A stretch of 64,000 nucleotides of DNA from Sporolactobacillus laevolacticus DSM 442 (GTDB lineage Bacteria; Bacillota; Bacilli; Bacillales; Sporolactobacillaceae): NCBI RefSeq assembly GCF_000497245.1, contig NZ_AWTC01000001.1, forward strand, positions 55,678 through 119,677, written 5' to 3'. This document shows, piece after piece, positions 15,825 through 24,819 of the stretch. The notes under the pieces were generated by a model. It made no database searches and was not told where the DNA came from. It saw nothing but the letters and a program-made list of their open reading frames with translations. Positions within the stretch are counted from its first letter, which is position 1. Each line of letters begins with the position of its first letter. Position numbers and translations under genes: made by a program.

Positions 15825-17234
15825 ATGAAGCCACGCACCATCATCGAAAAAATTTGGGATCAGCATCTGATCCACAGAGAAAACGGAAAACCAGATTTAC
15901 TCTACATTGATCTTCATCTTGTCCACGAAGTGACCTCTCCTCAAGCCTTTGAGGGACTGCGCATGAATCATCGGTCAGTCAGACGTCCTGAACGCACCTT
16001 CGCGACCGTTGACCATAATGTACCAACTGCTCAAAACAGAGAAACGAAAGATTCGATATCTAAAATCCAGATCGAGACGCTTCAGAAAAACTGTAAAGAC
16101 TTCGGTATCGAACTCGCCGACATTTATAGTCCTCACCAAGGAATCGTCCATGTTATCGGACCTGAACTTGGATTGACACAGCCAGGAAAAACGATTGTCT
16201 GTGGGGACAGCCATACCTCAACGCATGGTGCTTTCGGCGCGATCGCCTTTGGTATTGGAACGAGTGAAGTCGAACATGTTTTGGCTACTCAGACTTTGTG
16301 GCAGAAACGGCCGAAAACGATGCAAATTAAGGTTAACGGGCAACTCGGCATCGGCGTCGGTGCGAAAGATTTGATTCTTGCCATCATCGCTAAATACGGT
16401 ATCTCGATTGGAACTGGCCATATCGTTGAGTATACTGGAGAAGCCATTCGTAGACTGTCCATGGAGGAACGGATGACCGTTTGCAATATGTCAATTGAAG
16501 CCGGGGCAAGAGCCGGATTAATAAGTCCTGATCAAACGACCGTTGATTACATTAAGGGACGGCGTTTCGCGCCAAAAGGTGCTGTATTCGAAGAAACAAC
16601 ACGAAAATGGCTGGAACTGGCTAGCGACGAAGGAGCCTCTTATGATCGTACGATTGAAATTGATGCTTCTGAAATCGAACCTCAAGTCACTTGGGGAACC
16701 AACCCGTCAATGGGTGCATCAATCAATGATACTGTTCCGGATCCTGAATCTTTTGAATCTGAGGAGAAAAGGCAAGCGGCTAGAAAAGCGATCACATATA
16801 TGGATCTGAAACCGGGCACACCGATTCACGATATTCCAATTGATGTAGTCTTTATCGGGTCCTGCACAAACAGCAGAATCAGCGATCTGCGGCAGGCAGC
16901 ACAGATTGCGAACGGTAAGCATGTTCACGAAGGCGTTCGGGCCCTTATTGTTCCCGGCTCCTACACCATTAAAAAACAGGCTGAGGCTGAAGGCCTGGAC
17001 AAAGTTTTCAAAGAAGCCGGGTTTGAATGGCGCGAAGCTGGGTGCAGTATGTGCCTTGCAATGAATGACGACATCGTTCCATCCGGAAAACGCTGTGCCT
17101 CGACATCAAACCGCAACTTCGAAGGGCGCCAAGGTACCGGATCACGCACCCATCTTGTTAGTCCAGCAATGGCTGCCGCTGCGGCAATTCATGGTCATTT
17201 CGCCGATATCCGCGAATTCGCCACCACACGCTAA
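15825..17234 (+). CDS. leuC: 3-isopropylmalate dehydratase large subunit
   Basis: Aconitase-family subunit that, with LeuD, isomerises 2- to 3-isopropylmalate. At 469 residues it has the standard length. The [4Fe-4S] ligands are visible as the cysteine in [10 protein letters not shown] and the pair in [11 protein letters not shown] near the C-terminus. [14 protein letters not shown] is the conserved active-site loop. GAGGAGG ribosome site precedes the ATG; 27 bp after leuB. Confidence 0.97.
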   Translation: MKPRTIIEKIWDQHLIHRENGKPDLLYIDLHLVHEVTSPQAFEGLRMNHRSVRRPERTFATVDHNVPTAQNRETKDSISKIQIETLQKNCKDFGIELADIYSPHQGIVHVIGPELGLTQPGKTIVCGDSHTSTHGAFGAIAFGIGTSEVEHVLATQTLWQKRPKTMQIKVNGQLGIGVGAKDLILAIIAKYGISIGTGHIVEYTGEAIRRLSMEERMTVCNMSIEAGARAGLISPDQTTVDYIKGRRFAPKGAVFEETTRKWLELASDEGASYDRTIEIDASEIEPQVTWGTNPSMGASINDTVPDPESFESEEKRQAARKAITYMDLKPGTPIHDIPIDVVFIGSCTNSRISDLRQAAQIANGKHVHEGVRALIVPGSYTIKKQAEAEGLDKVFKEAGFEWREAGCSMCLAMNDDIVPSGKRCASTSNRNFEGRQGTGSRTHLVSPAMAAAAAIHGHFADIREFATTR

Positions 17235-17275
17235 CTGACTCTTTCATCACAATAATCGTTTGGGAGGTAAAAATT

Positions 17276-17860
17276 ATGAAAGCATTTCAAACCTTTGAAG
17301 GTCTCGTTTGTCCGCTCGACCGAACAAATGTAGATACAGATCAAATTATTCCAAAACAATTTCTCAAGCGCGTCGAGCGCAAAGGATTCGGCGCTTGCTT
17401 GTTTTATAACTGGCGCTTTGATGAGAAAGGAAATAAGAAAACAGACTTCATTCTGAATCAACCCGACTATGCAGGTGCTTCTATTCTTGTTGCACGAGAC
17501 AATTTTGGCTGCGGTTCATCACGTGAACACGCGCCTTGGGCACTTCAAGATTACGGTTTTCGCGTGATCATTGCACCTAGCTTTGCCGACATTTTCTTCA
17601 ATAACTGTCAGAAAAATGGCGTCCTGGCTATTCGGCTTGACGAGAGAAAAGTTGAAACATTAATCGGTTGTGCATCTCAAGGGGCCTTCCATCTAACTGT
17701 AAATCTCGCAGAACAAACGCTCACAGGTAATGAATTTAAGGAAAAATTCGATATTGATCCTTATCAAAAAGAACTGTTGATAAAAGGTCTTGATGAAATT
17801 GCCATTACATTGAATTACGATAACGATATCACGGCTTATGAACAAAGGCATGCAATGTAA
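17276..17860 (+). CDS. leuD: 3-isopropylmalate dehydratase small subunit
   Basis: The swivel-domain partner of LeuC, 194 residues, standard length. The N-terminal DRTNVDTDQIIPKQFL and the substrate-binding GCGSSREHAPWAL are both characteristic. GGGAGG lies 8-9 nt before ATG. It is the last gene of the leu operon and is followed by a hairpin terminator; no ilv genes accompany the operon here. Confidence 0.97.
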   Translation: MKAFQTFEGLVCPLDRTNVDTDQIIPKQFLKRVERKGFGACLFYNWRFDEKGNKKTDFILNQPDYAGASILVARDNFGCGSSREHAPWALQDYGFRVIIAPSFADIFFNNCQKNGVLAIRLDERKVETLIGCASQGAFHLTVNLAEQTLTGNEFKEKFDIDPYQKELLIKGLDEIAITLNYDNDITAYEQRHAM

Positions 17861-17887
17861 GTAGTACGACTGAAATTTATTGTAAAT

Positions 17888-17914
17888 GGACTTTCGTTAA
17901 AGAGAGTCCTTTTT
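17888..17914 (+). terminator. Terminator of leuABCD
   Basis: GGACTTTC pairs with GAGAGTCC (8 bp with one G-U) around a 6-nt loop and is followed by five T. It lies 27 nt after the leuD stop. Confidence 0.75.
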
Positions 17915-18013
17915 ACTTTGGCAGCAAAGTCGATGAACTCTATGAAAAACTAGAACGTACAGTGACATGGCACTCAGAGATTCAATTTCCGTCTGACATG
18001 ATCAAGTTAGTTA

Positions 18014-18070
18014 TTGACAAAATTATTTATTTATGCTATAATTTACAAATATATAAATATCGTATATAAT
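18014..18070 (+). promoter_or_regulatory. Tandem sigma-A promoters for the methyltransferase gene
   Basis: A perfect consensus TTGACA (18014-18019), 17-bp spacer, TATAAT (18037-18042) is followed directly by TTTACA (18042-18047), 17-bp spacer, TATAAT (18065-18070). The first start point would fall near 18049, the second near 18077, inside the hairpin described next. Confidence 0.85.
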
Positions 18071-18072
18071 GA

Positions 18073-18100
18073 GATTCTCCTGGCCAGGGGAATCTTTTTT
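18073..18100 (+). terminator. Terminator hairpin in a very short leader
   Basis: GATTCTCC-TGG (18073-18083) is complementary to CCA-GGGGAATC (18084-18094) and is followed by six T (18095-18100), only 10 nt before the ribosome site of the methyltransferase gene. Transcripts from the upstream promoter pass through the whole hairpin; those from the downstream promoter start within it. Confidence 0.7.
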
Positions 18101-18123
18101 GTTTTATAAAGGAGGATATTTGT

Positions 18124-19035
18124 TTGGAAAAAGGTAAGTCCAGCATAACCTCATTAATTTCTACATTCGGCAGAGCTTATCATCATCAGTTTGATTCACC
18201 GAAGATTTTTGATGATTTTCTTGCTCAAGAGTTAATTTCACAGGAAGAATTAAACGACATCAAAGAAAAATTGATTCAAGGCATACAGTTTTTCAATCCA
18301 GCAATCGCAGAAAAATTCAAGGGAAATCCGAATGAAATCCTGAAATGGATCACACAAGTTCAGCTTTCACCAACTCCGTTAGCTCGAGCAGCCTATTGTG
18401 AAGAAGTAGTGTTGCATGAGCTTGAATTCGGTCTAAAACAGGTTGTTTTACTTGGTGCAGGAATGGATACTTTTTGCTTGCGGCATCCTGAACTGAATCA
18501 TTTAGAATTTTTTGAAGTAGACCATCCAGCAACACAAGCACTTAAAAAGAAGCGCTTAGAACAAGCTAGATTAACTGCGCCGGACAATCTTCATTTTGTT
18601 CCTATGGATTTTACCAAAGGCTTTGCCGTTCAATCATTAATTCACGAAGGTATGGTCCATAAGAAAACTTTATTTAGCTTGCTTGGCGTCAGCTATTATT
18701 TGACGAAAGAAGAAAATGCACGATTACTAGAAAATGTGTTTAGCAAAGTGCCTTCCGGAAGCTCGATCGTTTTCGATTATGCTGACGAAACGCTTTTTGA
18801 AACCAAAGGATTGTCGAACAGAGTAGAAAACATGGTCAAAAGTGCTGCCGCATGCGGCGGACCCATGAAATCATGTTTTTCCTATCAAGAAATGGAGCAT
18901 CTACTTGAGGAATCTGGATTGCTTATTTATGAGCAATTATCGCCAAACCAAATTAATCACCGCTATTTTGCTCACCGAAGCGACTATTTGTCTGCTTTCG
19001 AAACGATTTATTACATTCATGCAGTAAAAGAATAA
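18124..19035 (+). CDS. Class I SAM-dependent methyltransferase, leucine carboxyl methyltransferase-like (TIGR00027 type)
   Basis: A 303-residue cytoplasmic methyltransferase. The SAM-binding part reads VVLLGAGMDTFCLR followed by the acidic strand end FFEVDHPATQALKK, and then FVPMDFTKG, the pattern of the LCMT/PpmA-like family whose substrates in bacteria are mostly unknown. TTG at 18124 is the start, with AAAGGAGG ending 8 nt upstream. It is a single-gene unit with strong consensus promoters and its own leader terminator, which suggests high or conditional expression. Confidence 0.85.
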   Translation: MEKGKSSITSLISTFGRAYHHQFDSPKIFDDFLAQELISQEELNDIKEKLIQGIQFFNPAIAEKFKGNPNEILKWITQVQLSPTPLARAAYCEEVVLHELEFGLKQVVLLGAGMDTFCLRHPELNHLEFFEVDHPATQALKKKRLEQARLTAPDNLHFVPMDFTKGFAVQSLIHEGMVHKKTLFSLLGVSYYLTKEENARLLENVFSKVPSGSSIVFDYADETLFETKGLSNRVENMVKSAAACGGPMKSCFSYQEMEHLLEESGLLIYEQLSPNQINHRYFAHRSDYLSAFETIYYIHAVKE

Positions 19036-19041
19036 TAGAAA

Positions 19042-19080
19042 ACTGGCCGTCAGCAGGTAATGAGACGGTCAGTTTTTTTT
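19042..19080 (+). terminator. Intrinsic terminator
   Basis: ACTGGCCGTC (19042-19051) pairs with GACGGTCAGT (19064-19073), followed by eight T. It lies just after the methyltransferase stop and overlaps the 3' end of the convergent DUF896 gene. Confidence 0.85.
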
Positions 19081-19305
19081 GTTAGCATTCATTGATTTTC
19101 TCATTAATTTAGCATTTCTCGGGGTAATGTTGTTGCCCTTTGAATCCACAACTTTAATTTGGGCGAGCTGTTGTTTGAACCTATTTCGAAAATTGTCCAG
19201 ATATTGCTGGCGGAGCTCAGCCTGTCTTTTTCGCTCTTGGGCGTTTAATGGTCGTTCCCGAGATAATCTGGCCAGCCGGTTAATTTCATCAATCAACTTA
19301 CTCAT
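19069..19305 (-). CDS. DUF896 family protein (YnzC-like)
   Basis: A 78-residue basic helical protein of the UPF0291/DUF896 family (B. subtilis YnzC), function unknown. The family pattern is clear: IDEINRLARLSRERPLNAQE, then RQQYLDNFRNRFKQQL and a short strand IKVVDSKGNNITP. Its C-terminal codons coincide with the T run and stem of the methyltransferase terminator, a tight convergent arrangement. Confidence 0.92.
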   Translation of the reverse strand: MSKLIDEINRLARLSRERPLNAQERKRQAELRQQYLDNFRNRFKQQLAQIKVVDSKGNNITPRNAKLMRKSMNANKKN

Positions 19306-19394
19306 TACTTCCTGCTCTCTCCTTCAATGAATCAATACCTTTTTTAATAGCCTTGTAGCATTATCGCATAGATACGTGACTAATTCCAATGACT

Positions 19395-19994
19395 TCAATT
19401 GTCCAGAGCTGGTGTTAATTGCTTATAATACCCATTACAGTCATGCACACGGTCAAAAGTTTTCCAGATTTTCTCTTTTTCGTTGCCTGAATAGTGTGCT
19501 TCCACAACAACAGGTTCCAAATTGGAAATGGATGATTGAACAAAGTTACTCACCTTTTCTCCAGTAATAAATACATGAAGATAGCTTTCCATCTGAGTAA
19601 AACCATTTTTCTGATACCAGCCGTTCACCCATTGATCATCTCTGGTCCAAGCTTCTATTTCAAAGATTCCTAGAGTCTTAAGCTTTCTTTCTGCTTCTGC
19701 AAGTAGAAGTGCACCAATTCCTTTTCTTTGGTAATCCGGATGGACAGCCAAATTCCAGATCATGCCTCCTCTACCCGAGCAAAGTGTGCAAACAGTTCCA
19801 GATACATCTTCATATTCAATGTCAAGCAAGCCAACGACCTGTCCTGATTCAACAGCCACCAGTTCAATTGAAGGATTTGTGTATGTTTCCTTCTTCTGCA
19901 ATACATTATCAAAGTAGGCGGTATGTAAAAATGATAGAATACGGCAACGCAACCACCCTTCTTCATCAGCATCTTGATAATTTCTGATCAGCAT
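19395..19994 (-). CDS. GNAT-family N-acetyltransferase
   Basis: A 199-residue acetyltransferase. The acetyl-CoA-binding motif A is LAVHPDYQRKGIGALLLAEAE, and a second half with NGWYQKNGF follows as in the family. The start at 19994 is preceded by AGGAAGTG; the frame extends to 20042 without a ribosome site. The acceptor substrate is unknown. Confidence 0.85.
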   Translation of the reverse strand: MLIRNYQDADEEGWLRCRILSFLHTAYFDNVLQKKETYTNPSIELVAVESGQVVGLLDIEYEDVSGTVCTLCSGRGGMIWNLAVHPDYQRKGIGALLLAEAERKLKTLGIFEIEAWTRDDQWVNGWYQKNGFTQMESYLHVFITGEKVSNFVQSSISNLEPVVVEAHYSGNEKEKIWKTFDRVHDCNGYYKQLTPALDN

Positions 19995-20053
19995 ATTTTC
20001 ACTTCCTTTCCTAAACACAAAATCACACCAAAAAATGAGCAATTATACATAGA

Positions 20054-20860
20054 TTACCCCACCTTCTTTAATAATTCATTCGAAAAGTTAATCCAGCCCT
20101 TTTGATAAGCAGATTTGATTCCTGCTCTTCTATTCATTTGATAAATATCCGCAAACCAAAACATTCCGGCAATACAAGCAAATTTATCCCAAAACGCACC
20201 TGCACAGGCATTGATCAAGTTTTGTTTTTGTTGATCGGAATTCTCTTCTTTATATGCCTCAGAAAAATCATGGAATGCTTTTTCTTTCCGCTCAAGTGTT
20301 TCCGAACTTGTCCAATCATAATTGTTCACTTGTTCATCCATTGCCAGAAAATGAGCGAGCCCCTCATCAAAAAGAAGGTAACTTAATTTTTCTCTGTATG
20401 TATTTGCTTCTGACTCCGGATAATCCTGATGCAGCAAAAGATGTGCACACTCATGAGTCAACATTTTACGAATGATTTCAGAAACATCATTCTGTGCACT
20501 TTTGTAACAAGACATTCTAATCAAATCAAAAATAATCGTTTCAGATCCGTCCGGGCCTGTTCTAACCATTGCCCCATAGGGAGAAGGACAGCCAACGACT
20601 AATTGAATGGTTACTTTTTGGAGTCTACTTGCGGCCATGGGAAAAAGTGTGTCCCACAGATCTTGATTAAAGGGGAGAAATGGATCCAATTGTGTCTGAA
20701 TCTCCTCAACTGTTTGCGTGATGATTGGTATTTGCTCTGGATCTGGTTCTTCAAACAAATACTGTCCTTCCTCAATGGAATGGAAGATCCATGAATCTGA
20801 ATAATCACTTGACGATATGCCATTCAAATAGTGTTTAACAATTTCAGTGTTAACTTTCAA
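20054..20860 (-). CDS. Putative zinc-dependent protease (HExxH, DUF5700-like)
   Basis: A 268-residue cytoplasmic protein. MLTHECAHLLLHQ supplies an HExxH zinc motif, and FDEGLAHFL about 35 residues later would give the third ligand and a nearby histidine, as in DUF2268/DUF5700-type predicted metalloproteases. Substrate and role are unknown. TTG at 20860 is taken as start because AGGAGAGGA precedes it by 5 nt; another TTG at 20923 has no ribosome site. It lies between an acetyltransferase and a HIT-type gene, all on the minus strand. Confidence 0.6.
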   Translation of the reverse strand: MKVNTEIVKHYLNGISSSDYSDSWIFHSIEEGQYLFEEPDPEQIPIITQTVEEIQTQLDPFLPFNQDLWDTLFPMAASRLQKVTIQLVVGCPSPYGAMVRTGPDGSETIIFDLIRMSCYKSAQNDVSEIIRKMLTHECAHLLLHQDYPESEANTYREKLSYLLFDEGLAHFLAMDEQVNNYDWTSSETLERKEKAFHDFSEAYKEENSDQQKQNLINACAGAFWDKFACIAGMFWFADIYQMNRRAGIKSAYQKGWINFSNELLKKVG

Positions 20861-21019
20861 TAGAGTCCTCTCCTTATTTAAGGAGTGCAGATGCAAATCT
20901 TTCTTCAATCTCTTTATTAGCAATACTTCGAATTATGTTTAAGAATTTTTCCGTACTGCTTACTTGAAGATGAATTTGCCATTTTATAGTTTTACTTCAT
21001 TCGAATTAAGAAGTCTGAT

Positions 21020-21478
21020 TCATTTATTTTCATAAATAGCTGATAAATATTTTGTCAGTTCTTCTTTTAACTTTCCGTGTTTTTCAATGCTAAAATGTTT
21101 TTCCTCGTCAAACCAGTTTGAAGAATCGTATAGCCAAACCGGCATCTTTCTTCTTTCTTCCTTTTCCCAATCATACCTCGGAAAAACATGTGCATGTAAA
21201 AATGCATCTGTGTTACCCAATATATCGTAATTTACACGAACAGGGTGACAAACATTAATGATCGCATCACCAATTAAGCTCATATCCGTTAAAAATTGTG
21301 CACGTTCGGGGATTGTTAAATCATTAAGACTAGATACTTCTCTCTTAGGGAGTAACACACAATATCCAGGCAAAAATTGAGTATCTCCGATTACTGCATA
21401 CCCGCTTTTCATTTCTGCTAAAACCATTGGATTTGTTCCATTCTTTGCTGATTCGATTCTGTTTTCTCTCCAGTCCAT
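21020..21478 (-). CDS. HIT-family nucleotide hydrolase/transferase
   Basis: A 152-residue protein of the histidine-triad superfamily. The motif region reads NTDAFLHAHVFPRY: two of the three histidines are present, while the first triad position is Phe. The conserved N-terminal part GYCVLLPKREV matches the usual GHTLVIPK strand. Likely acts on a dinucleoside polyphosphate or nucleoside phosphoramidate. GGAGG (21491-21487) lies 8 nt before the ATG. Confidence 0.75.
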   Translation of the reverse strand: MDWRENRIESAKNGTNPMVLAEMKSGYAVIGDTQFLPGYCVLLPKREVSSLNDLTIPERAQFLTDMSLIGDAIINVCHPVRVNYDILGNTDAFLHAHVFPRYDWEKEERRKMPVWLYDSSNWFDEEKHFSIEKHGKLKEELTKYLSAIYENK

Positions 21479-21588
21479 ATGTACAACCTCCAACTTGTTT
21501 TCAAAACATAAACTGCTCAAATAAGATTCATATTTTCTCTGTTTCTTTTACCCGTACCTTTATTATTCCAGCTACTAGCAAGTATTTT

Positions 21589-22401
21589 TTACAGTAATTT
21601 TGCAAACCAAGCCACATAATATGCGGCGGGGATGAAGATTACCTGTGCAACCAAAGTTCCGACAAATTTGGAACTGATCATCGTTAATGAGTAACTTTTT
21701 AAATAGATATAGTTGCATTCTTTCTTTACTACTCGATCAGCGAGCACGGATGCCTGAGGATCAATAAAAAGAGTGAGTAAGATCGTCGCCACGCCATTAA
21801 TAATTCCTGAAGACATAGCTGCTGCTTGTGCGTACTCTGGTACAAGAAGTGATGCGTATAAGGCAGCGAGAACACCTACAGTATAGATTGCGGTAATGGC
21901 TACGTTAACTACAAAAAGTCTCTTGGGTATCGTTTTATAGGTGATGCCTTTAAGATCATATATACGTGGTAAACGAACATAAAGACGAAGGCTCTTCATT
22001 CCCTTCAGATTAAACCATTTACTCACGAGTGAAATAATAGATCCTCTTTCTTTAGATAGCTGCACAATGGCTCGAGAAAATATACCGATAAATGTAGGAA
22101 AAAGTATAATACCTAAGATAACTCCTATGGAAATGACACCAATCAAAATCCGATATTGATCCTCTACGAATGTGAACTTAAATTTTACGGGGGCATCAGC
22201 AATGAGCTTTGCTGTAAGTGGCTGTTGAAACATCGTTGAAAATCTTGAAATAATCACCATGGTACTGAATAAAGAAATCGCTGTAGCCATTAACTTCACT
22301 CTCGCTCCGGAAATTCGCGTGGCATAAGCAAGTGTTTCGATGGCTGTAACCACCATCAAGAGAATTGCAACTATCATCAGCTTACCTGTTATAAGTGGCA
22401 T
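21589..22401 (-). CDS. amj: Lipid II flippase Amj family (YdaH, DUF2837)
   Basis: A 270-residue polytopic membrane protein with about six to seven membrane segments. It matches the Amj/YdaH family: an N-terminal TAIETLAYATRISGAR segment and a late IDPQASVLADRV segment. Amj is the alternate lipid II flippase of B. subtilis, unrelated to MurJ and induced by cell-envelope stress. The assignment rests on remembered family features. It is divergent from the alkylation-repair operon. Confidence 0.8.
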   Translation of the reverse strand: MPLITGKLMIVAILLMVVTAIETLAYATRISGARVKLMATAISLFSTMVIISRFSTMFQQPLTAKLIADAPVKFKFTFVEDQYRILIGVISIGVILGIILFPTFIGIFSRAIVQLSKERGSIISLVSKWFNLKGMKSLRLYVRLPRIYDLKGITYKTIPKRLFVVNVAITAIYTVGVLAALYASLLVPEYAQAAAMSSGIINGVATILLTLFIDPQASVLADRVVKKECNYIYLKSYSLTMISSKFVGTLVAQVIFIPAAYYVAWFAKLL

Positions 22402-22609
22402 CCAGATGACTCCTTATCATTTGCTTTTCACTATTCTATACCATCTGAACAGTTTTGGAAAACTGCTGTTCACCTCATCTTTGCGAAACATCTTCTCCTC
22501 GACCATAAGCGCAAGAATGAGGACGAAAACATCGGCTTTAATTTGTTACAATAAAGAAACAGAATATGTCGTATTCTCTTTTTTAGCACCTTCAAAGGAC
22601 GTGAAATAC

Positions 22610-23182
22610 ATGCCTGAGAAAATTAATCTTTCTTTTGATGAAATGTGGGAAAAGGTTCTGGCTTGTGATCGAGCCTATGACGGCGTATTTTTCACAGCAG
22701 TCAAGACAACAAAGATCTACTGCCGTCCTTCCTGCCGATCTAGAAAACCGAAAAAAATCAATGTAGCGTTCTATCAAGATATCCAAGAAGTGGAGAACGC
22801 GGGGTATCGCGCTTGCAAAAGATGCCGGCCGGATACTACTCATTCTCCAGATTTAGGCGTGGTCAACAGCGTCATTACCTTCCTGATCAATCATTATAAA
22901 CAGCCTTTTATCCTGCAGGATATCGCTGATCACGTGGGTATCAGTTCCTTTTATCTAGAGCGATTATTCAAGCGCGAAACGGCAGAGACACCGCGCAGCT
23001 ATCTGGAGAAAATAAGAGTAGACAAAGCCTCACATTATTTAAGAAACAGTCTAAAGACCAATTTGGAGATTTGTTATGAAACGGGATTCCAGAGCCCTTC
23101 TAATTTCTATCGGGTTTTCCGTCGTCTCAAAAATTGTACGCCAAGCGAATATCGCCATTTACTCAACGAGGACCGACCATAA
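22610..23182 (+). CDS. adaA: AdaA: methylphosphotriester-DNA methyltransferase and transcription activator
   Basis: A 190-residue activator of the adaptive response to DNA alkylation. The N-terminal zinc domain has the four cysteines C38 and C42 (YCRPSC) and C69 and C72 (ACKRC); C38 is the methyl acceptor. A C-terminal AraC-type helix-turn-helix spans about residues 90-185 (DIADHVGISSFYLERLFKRE...ETGFQSPSNFYRVF). ATG at 22610 follows AAAGGA by 10 nt. Gene order adaA-alkA-adaB with overlapping ends makes a compact repair operon that AdaA presumably activates itself. Confidence 0.95.
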   Translation: MPEKINLSFDEMWEKVLACDRAYDGVFFTAVKTTKIYCRPSCRSRKPKKINVAFYQDIQEVENAGYRACKRCRPDTTHSPDLGVVNSVITFLINHYKQPFILQDIADHVGISSFYLERLFKRETAETPRSYLEKIRVDKASHYLRNSLKTNLEICYETGFQSPSNFYRVFRRLKNCTPSEYRHLLNEDRP

Positions 23183-24099
23183 TGAGCTGGCTCGATCATG
23201 ATTCTTATATTGAAATTTATCCACCTGAGCCCTTCGACTTTTCGGAATGTCTGGTATTTTTAGCTCGATCCGATCAGGAGGTGTCACACCGAATAAAAGG
23301 CGATCACTTATATAAACTGATTAAATTGGATGACGAATTGGTTTTACTGAAAATAGGAATGAAGCAAAAAATGCTAAATGTTGAATTTCTAGGGAAATCT
23401 CCATCTTCATCCATTCGAGAAAAGACGGCAGCCTATGTATGGGACTGGTTCGATTTCGAAAGTAATTTAGGTGAATTTTATGATTTTGCTGCTTGGGATA
23501 AGGTGCTTAAACCGCTTATTGATAACTTTTACGGACTTAGGATTGTGGGTATTCCGGATTTGTTCGAAGCAATAGCCTGGGCCATTACCGGTCAGCAAAT
23601 CAATTTAACTTTTGCTTATAAATTGAAAAAAAAGTTTGTTTATCATTATGGGGAATCACTTACATTTGATAATGAGAACTATTGGTTATTTCCTTCTTAT
23701 AAGACGATTGCCTCTCTTGATGTTGAAGATTTAAGGGCACTTCAGTTTTCTGTTCGAAAAGCTGAATACATCATTGGCGTCGCCAAAACGTTGGCGCAAT
23801 ATCAATGGACAAGAAATACCCTTCTTACAAAGCAAGACGACGATGAGATTCGAAATTTGTTAATGAGCATCCGTGGTATTGGTGCTTGGACTGCCGATTT
23901 GGTCATGATGAGATGTCTCCATCGCGCCAATGCTTTTCCAATAGCGGATGTCGGCCTTCACAACGCTTTAAAAATTCATCTGGGGCTTGAGCACAAACAG
24001 AGCATTGCTGAAGTCAAAGAAATGGCCGCAGCATGGGACGGATGGTATGCTTATGCTACGTTTTACTTATGGAGGTTGCTTTATGAACACCATGCATAA
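23182..24099 (+). CDS. alkA: DNA-3-methyladenine glycosylase AlkA
   Basis: A 305-residue glycosylase that removes alkylated purines. The N-terminal AlkA_N-like domain is followed by the helix-hairpin-helix-GPD core: SIRGIGAWTADLVMMR and FPIADVGL, whose aspartate is the catalytic residue. Its ATG at 23182 overlaps the adaA stop (TAATG), and its end overlaps adaB by 17 nt, so the three genes are translationally coupled. Confidence 0.95.
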   Translation: MSWLDHDSYIEIYPPEPFDFSECLVFLARSDQEVSHRIKGDHLYKLIKLDDELVLLKIGMKQKMLNVEFLGKSPSSSIREKTAAYVWDWFDFESNLGEFYDFAAWDKVLKPLIDNFYGLRIVGIPDLFEAIAWAITGQQINLTFAYKLKKKFVYHYGESLTFDNENYWLFPSYKTIASLDVEDLRALQFSVRKAEYIIGVAKTLAQYQWTRNTLLTKQDDDEIRNLLMSIRGIGAWTADLVMMRCLHRANAFPIADVGLHNALKIHLGLEHKQSIAEVKEMAAAWDGWYAYATFYLWRLLYEHHA

Positions 24100-24559
24100 A
24101 CTTGACTATGTGTCACCGATTGGCGTGATTGAAATAACGGGAAATGCTGACGGAATCTATTCAATTATGTTTGTTGAACGCAGCAATCCGCAGTATCTTC
24201 GTGAAAACGAGACGCCAAGCGTATTATTGACTTGCCATTTTCAGCTTGATGAATATTTCAGCGGAATGCGCCAAGAATTTACCATTCCTTATATTCTTGA
24301 CGGCACCTTGTTTCAAAAATCCGTATGGCACGCATTAACGGAAGTACCTTACGCACAAACACGTTCCTATAAGGAGATTGCAGCTTCTATCGGGAATGAA
24401 AAAGCAGTGCGAGCAGTTGGAATGACGAACGGCAAGAACAAGATTAGTATCGTTATCCCATGTCACCGAGTTATAGGATCGGATGGGAAACTTACAGGAT
24501 ACGCTGGTGGTTTGTGGCGAAAAAAATGGCTGCTTCAGCATGAAGAAAAGTTCAAATAG
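24083..24559 (+). CDS. adaB: Methylated-DNA-protein-cysteine methyltransferase (AdaB/Ogt)
   Basis: A 158-residue suicide enzyme that takes methyl groups from O6-methylguanine. The active-site motif IPCHRV has the acceptor cysteine at C127, preceded by the helix-turn-helix SYKEIAASIGNEKAVRAVG and followed by the Asn-hinge equivalent region GYAGGLWRKKWLL. GGAGG at 24071-24075 lies 7 nt before its ATG, inside alkA. Confidence 0.95.
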   Translation: MNTMHKLDYVSPIGVIEITGNADGIYSIMFVERSNPQYLRENETPSVLLTCHFQLDEYFSGMRQEFTIPYILDGTLFQKSVWHALTEVPYAQTRSYKEIAASIGNEKAVRAVGMTNGKNKISIVIPCHRVIGSDGKLTGYAGGLWRKKWLLQHEEKFK

Positions 24560-24585
24560 CGCTGAATCATGTTTTTATATCATAG

Positions 24586-24615
24586 TTGACAGCTGTGATT
24601 AATTTGGATTATAAT
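24586..24615 (+). promoter_or_regulatory. Sigma-A promoter of the SAM-I leader
   Basis: TTGACA (24586-24591), 18-bp spacer, TATAAT (24610-24615). The start point would fall about 17-20 nt before the riboswitch. Confidence 0.85.
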
Positions 24616-24638
24616 AAAACCAATCAAATATTGGTTCT

Positions 24639-24740
24639 GCTTATCTAGAGAGGTGGAGGGATTGGCCCGATGAAACCTCAGCAACCGGTCACTTAAGATA
24701 CGGTGCTAATTCCAATAAGCGTATTGCTTTGAAGATAAGT
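24639..24740 (+). promoter_or_regulatory. SAM-I riboswitch (S box)
   Basis: All S-box landmarks are present: the closing helix CTTATC (24640-24645) / GATAAG (24734-24739), then AGAGAGGTGGAGGGA-TGGCCCGATGAAACC and CAGCAACC, and the terminal arm GGTGCTAATTCC. It controls the small FbpA-like gene downstream through the terminator described next. Binding of S-adenosylmethionine is expected to cause termination. Confidence 0.97.
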
Positions 24741-24759
24741 CGAGAGGAACAAACACAAC

Positions 24760-24799
24760 GCCTTCTCTTCTTAACTTTGGAGAGAGGCTTTTATTTTTT
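24760..24799 (+). terminator. SAM-I riboswitch terminator
   Basis: GCCT-(T)-CTCTTC (24760-24770) pairs with GGAGAGAGGC (24779-24788) with one bulged T, followed by a T-rich tract. The strand CGAGAGG (24741-24747) just after the aptamer can compete for CCTTCTC as antiterminator. Confidence 0.88.
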
Positions 24800-24819
24800 C
24801 ATAAGAAGGTTGTGGTTAA

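Noticed and set aside
17915-18060. Open frame after leuD reading ESPFYFGSKVDELYEKLE and onward
   Set aside because: It runs through the leu terminator and the methyltransferase promoters and has no start; the protein-like look of about 35 residues is not enough to call a remnant.
18073-18100. Reading the leader hairpin as the leu operon terminator
   Set aside because: leuD already has a terminator at 17888-17914, and this hairpin lies downstream of a perfect promoter, so a leader role fits better.
22340-22609. Upstream extension of the adaA frame
   Set aside because: The extension overlaps the divergent amj gene and promoter; the conserved AdaA sequence begins after the ATG at 22610 with its ribosome site.
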